Source of the DNA: UBA1756 sp045130235
Lineage (GTDB): Bacteria > Bacteroidota > Bacteroidia > Bacteroidales > WCHB1-69
NCBI GenBank assembly: GCA_045130235.1
Contig: JBGUPJ010000027.1
Location: 41,429 to 105,428, forward strand
DNA length: 64,000 bases
Direction: 5' to 3'
Part shown: positions 62,953 through 64,000 of the stretch, piece by piece
Numbering within the stretch: the stretch's first letter is position 1
Layout of the letters: every line of letters begins with the position of its first letter
Translations under genes and position numbers: made by a program
The notes under the pieces: model-generated
What the model was told of the DNA's origin: nothing
Seen by the model: only the letters and a program-made list of their open reading frames with translations
The model's database searches: none

Positions 62953-64000
62953 CTACCACCTCATCACTCTCACCTTTCTGCTCACGACTTCGCCTTTCAG
63001 ATATACCCGCACGATATAGGTGCCGGTGGCCACATCCAATGACATCTGTAGCTGACTGTCCTGCTCCTCTCTCCGCTGCACACAACGGCCTTGCATGTCA
63101 AAGACCTCCACACACTGGATCTGTCCATGGCCTTCCGCATCCACATTCAGTTGGTTGCCCACTGTCCAAATGTCAACGGGGCGCCGCTCAACCTCGCCAA
63201 TACCCACCGTCTCGAAATAGGCCACGATAGTGTGATGTTCATCTACAAAGCTGAAGGTGTAACTGTCGGCATTGCCCACATCTTCACCGTCCACCTCCAC
63301 ACGCAGAATCTGGTAGTTGGGGAACGGATGGATGAAATAGGTGACACTGTCGCCATAATTGTAGATGTGCGAACCATACGGCGTAATTTGTCCAGCATTG
63401 ATAGGTTCCACTGAAGAGGTGATAATATACTGATTGACAGCGAATATCACTTCCACCTCATGGTTGGCAGTAACGGAAAGAAGGGTGTAGCTGTTGTTGG
63501 CAGGCGTACCCAAATCTTGTCCATCCACCATCAGGCTCTGTACATACCAACCCGTTGCGGGGGTGAAGGTCAGCGTAATATCCTCCTCACAGAAGGCCCA
63601 GATGGTATCGGACGGCAACACAGTGCCGTTGCCCTGCACCGAGGTGACCACATAGAACCGGTCGGCGCTCAAATAGGCCACGGCCGCATAATCCATATCC
63701 ATGAAAGCAATGGTATATAATTCCACTGGCTCTATCCATTCGCCATTCACCATCATTGAATCAATGTGATAGCAGTCGAAAACAGGCACCTCAAACCATG
63801 TAGAATCCCCACAGTCCACAGCAATTTCATCCGTTAAAACTTCTTCTCCATTAAGATAAATGGTCAGCGATAAATCATACTCTATTTGACTGAAAGTCAC
63901 ATCAATACTATGATCGGCGGTGATGTCGCTGAAAGTGTATTCCGCCAGAGTGCCACTGTACACACCATCGATGAACACGGAATCAATCTGGTAACACTCA
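62953..64000 (-). CDS. T9SS cargo protein with InlB-type beta repeats (5' end outside the window)
   Basis: The C-terminal 348 or so residues of a longer secreted protein. The frame runs open to the window edge, with another repeat (CYQIDSVFIDG) just before it. About four units of 75-80 residues each contain a Y-x-I/V-x-S/R-x-x-V-D/N-G motif (for example GWYVQSLMVDGQDLG and YQILRVEVDGEDVG) and an ADHSIDVTF-like strand. These match the Bacteroidota InlB-B-repeat or bacterial Ig-like type. The T9SS domain follows (NQLNVDAEGHG...VFDMQGRCV...GTYIVRVYLKGE). The N-terminal function cannot be seen. Confidence 0.85.
   Translation of the reverse strand, partial: ECYQIDSVFIDGVYSGTLAEYTFSDITADHSIDVTFSQIEYDLSLTIYLNGEEVLTDEIAVDCGDSTWFEVPVFDCYHIDSMMVNGEWIEPVELYTIAFMDMDYAAVAYLSADRFYVVTSVQGNGTVLPSDTIWAFCEEDITLTFTPATGWYVQSLMVDGQDLGTPANNSYTLLSVTANHEVEVIFAVNQYIITSSVEPINAGQITPYGSHIYNYGDSVTYFIHPFPNYQILRVEVDGEDVGNADSYTFSFVDEHHTIVAYFETVGIGEVERRPVDIWTVGNQLNVDAEGHGQIQCVEVFDMQGRCVQRREEQDSQLQMSLDVATGTYIVRVYLKGEVVSRKVRVMRW

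Overview
The window looks like a chromosomal segment of an uncultured, anaerobic member of the Bacteroidota, most likely Bacteroidales. Three things point there. Promoters have the Bacteroidota form (TTTG, about 19 bases, TAnnTTTG), for example at 51775-51805, 33527-33557 and 190-219. Several secreted proteins end in a type IX secretion (T9SS) C-terminal sorting domain. The housekeeping proteins, including an extra-long SecA, fit that phylum. HydF, a beta-keto-acid cleavage enzyme (Kce) and butyrate kinase suggest fermentative, hydrogen-linked amino-acid metabolism. No 16S gene is present, so I do not name a genus.

Layout. 1-2.3 kb: a secreted transglutaminase-fold protein and a small membrane protein bracketed by simple repeats. 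2.4-2.7 kb: tRNA-Ser with its terminator inside a multi-hairpin element. 2.8-9.1 kb: pckA, then a tightly overlapping set (YD-repeat protein, one-TM protein, LTA-synthase-like sulfatase, HydF). 9.1-14.5 kb: nadK, a flavin reductase-like gene and a 1262-residue SecA with a large insertion. 14.5-18.7 kb: proS, a very low-complexity surface lipoprotein and a second lipoprotein. 18.7-23 kb: a PII-like gene, a 2-hydroxyacid dehydrogenase, an MsbA-like ABC exporter and queA. 23.1-24.6 kb: tRNA-Thr, tuf and tRNA-Trp. 24.7-27 kb: a T9SS subtilase and a small secreted protein. 27-33.3 kb: the distal half of the spc/alpha ribosomal operon, from rpmD to rplQ, with its own promoter and a structured leader. 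33.6-37.4 kb: two paralogous lipoproteins and gyrA.

37.6-49.1 kb is the most unusual part. A minus-strand operon starts with a membrane-anchored TIR-domain protein, then a 315-residue exported coiled-coil protein, then four exported proteins that share a small N-terminal beta domain and a coiled coil and carry 7 to 13 kinesin-light-chain-like TPRs. All junctions are overlapping or very short. I propose it as a candidate undescribed envelope sensing or defence system: the TPR proteins would be outside the cytoplasmic membrane and the enzyme-like TIR domain inside.

49.1-64 kb: a glycine-rich T9SS protein, kce with an SDR gene, sufC-sufD without sufB, a secreted protein, an LRR protein, ftsY, a lipoprotein, butyrate kinase, a sodium:amino-acid symporter, a DUF4476 protein and a T9SS protein cut by the window end. 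Functions come from reading motifs. No database search was possible, so calls for unfamiliar proteins stay descriptive.
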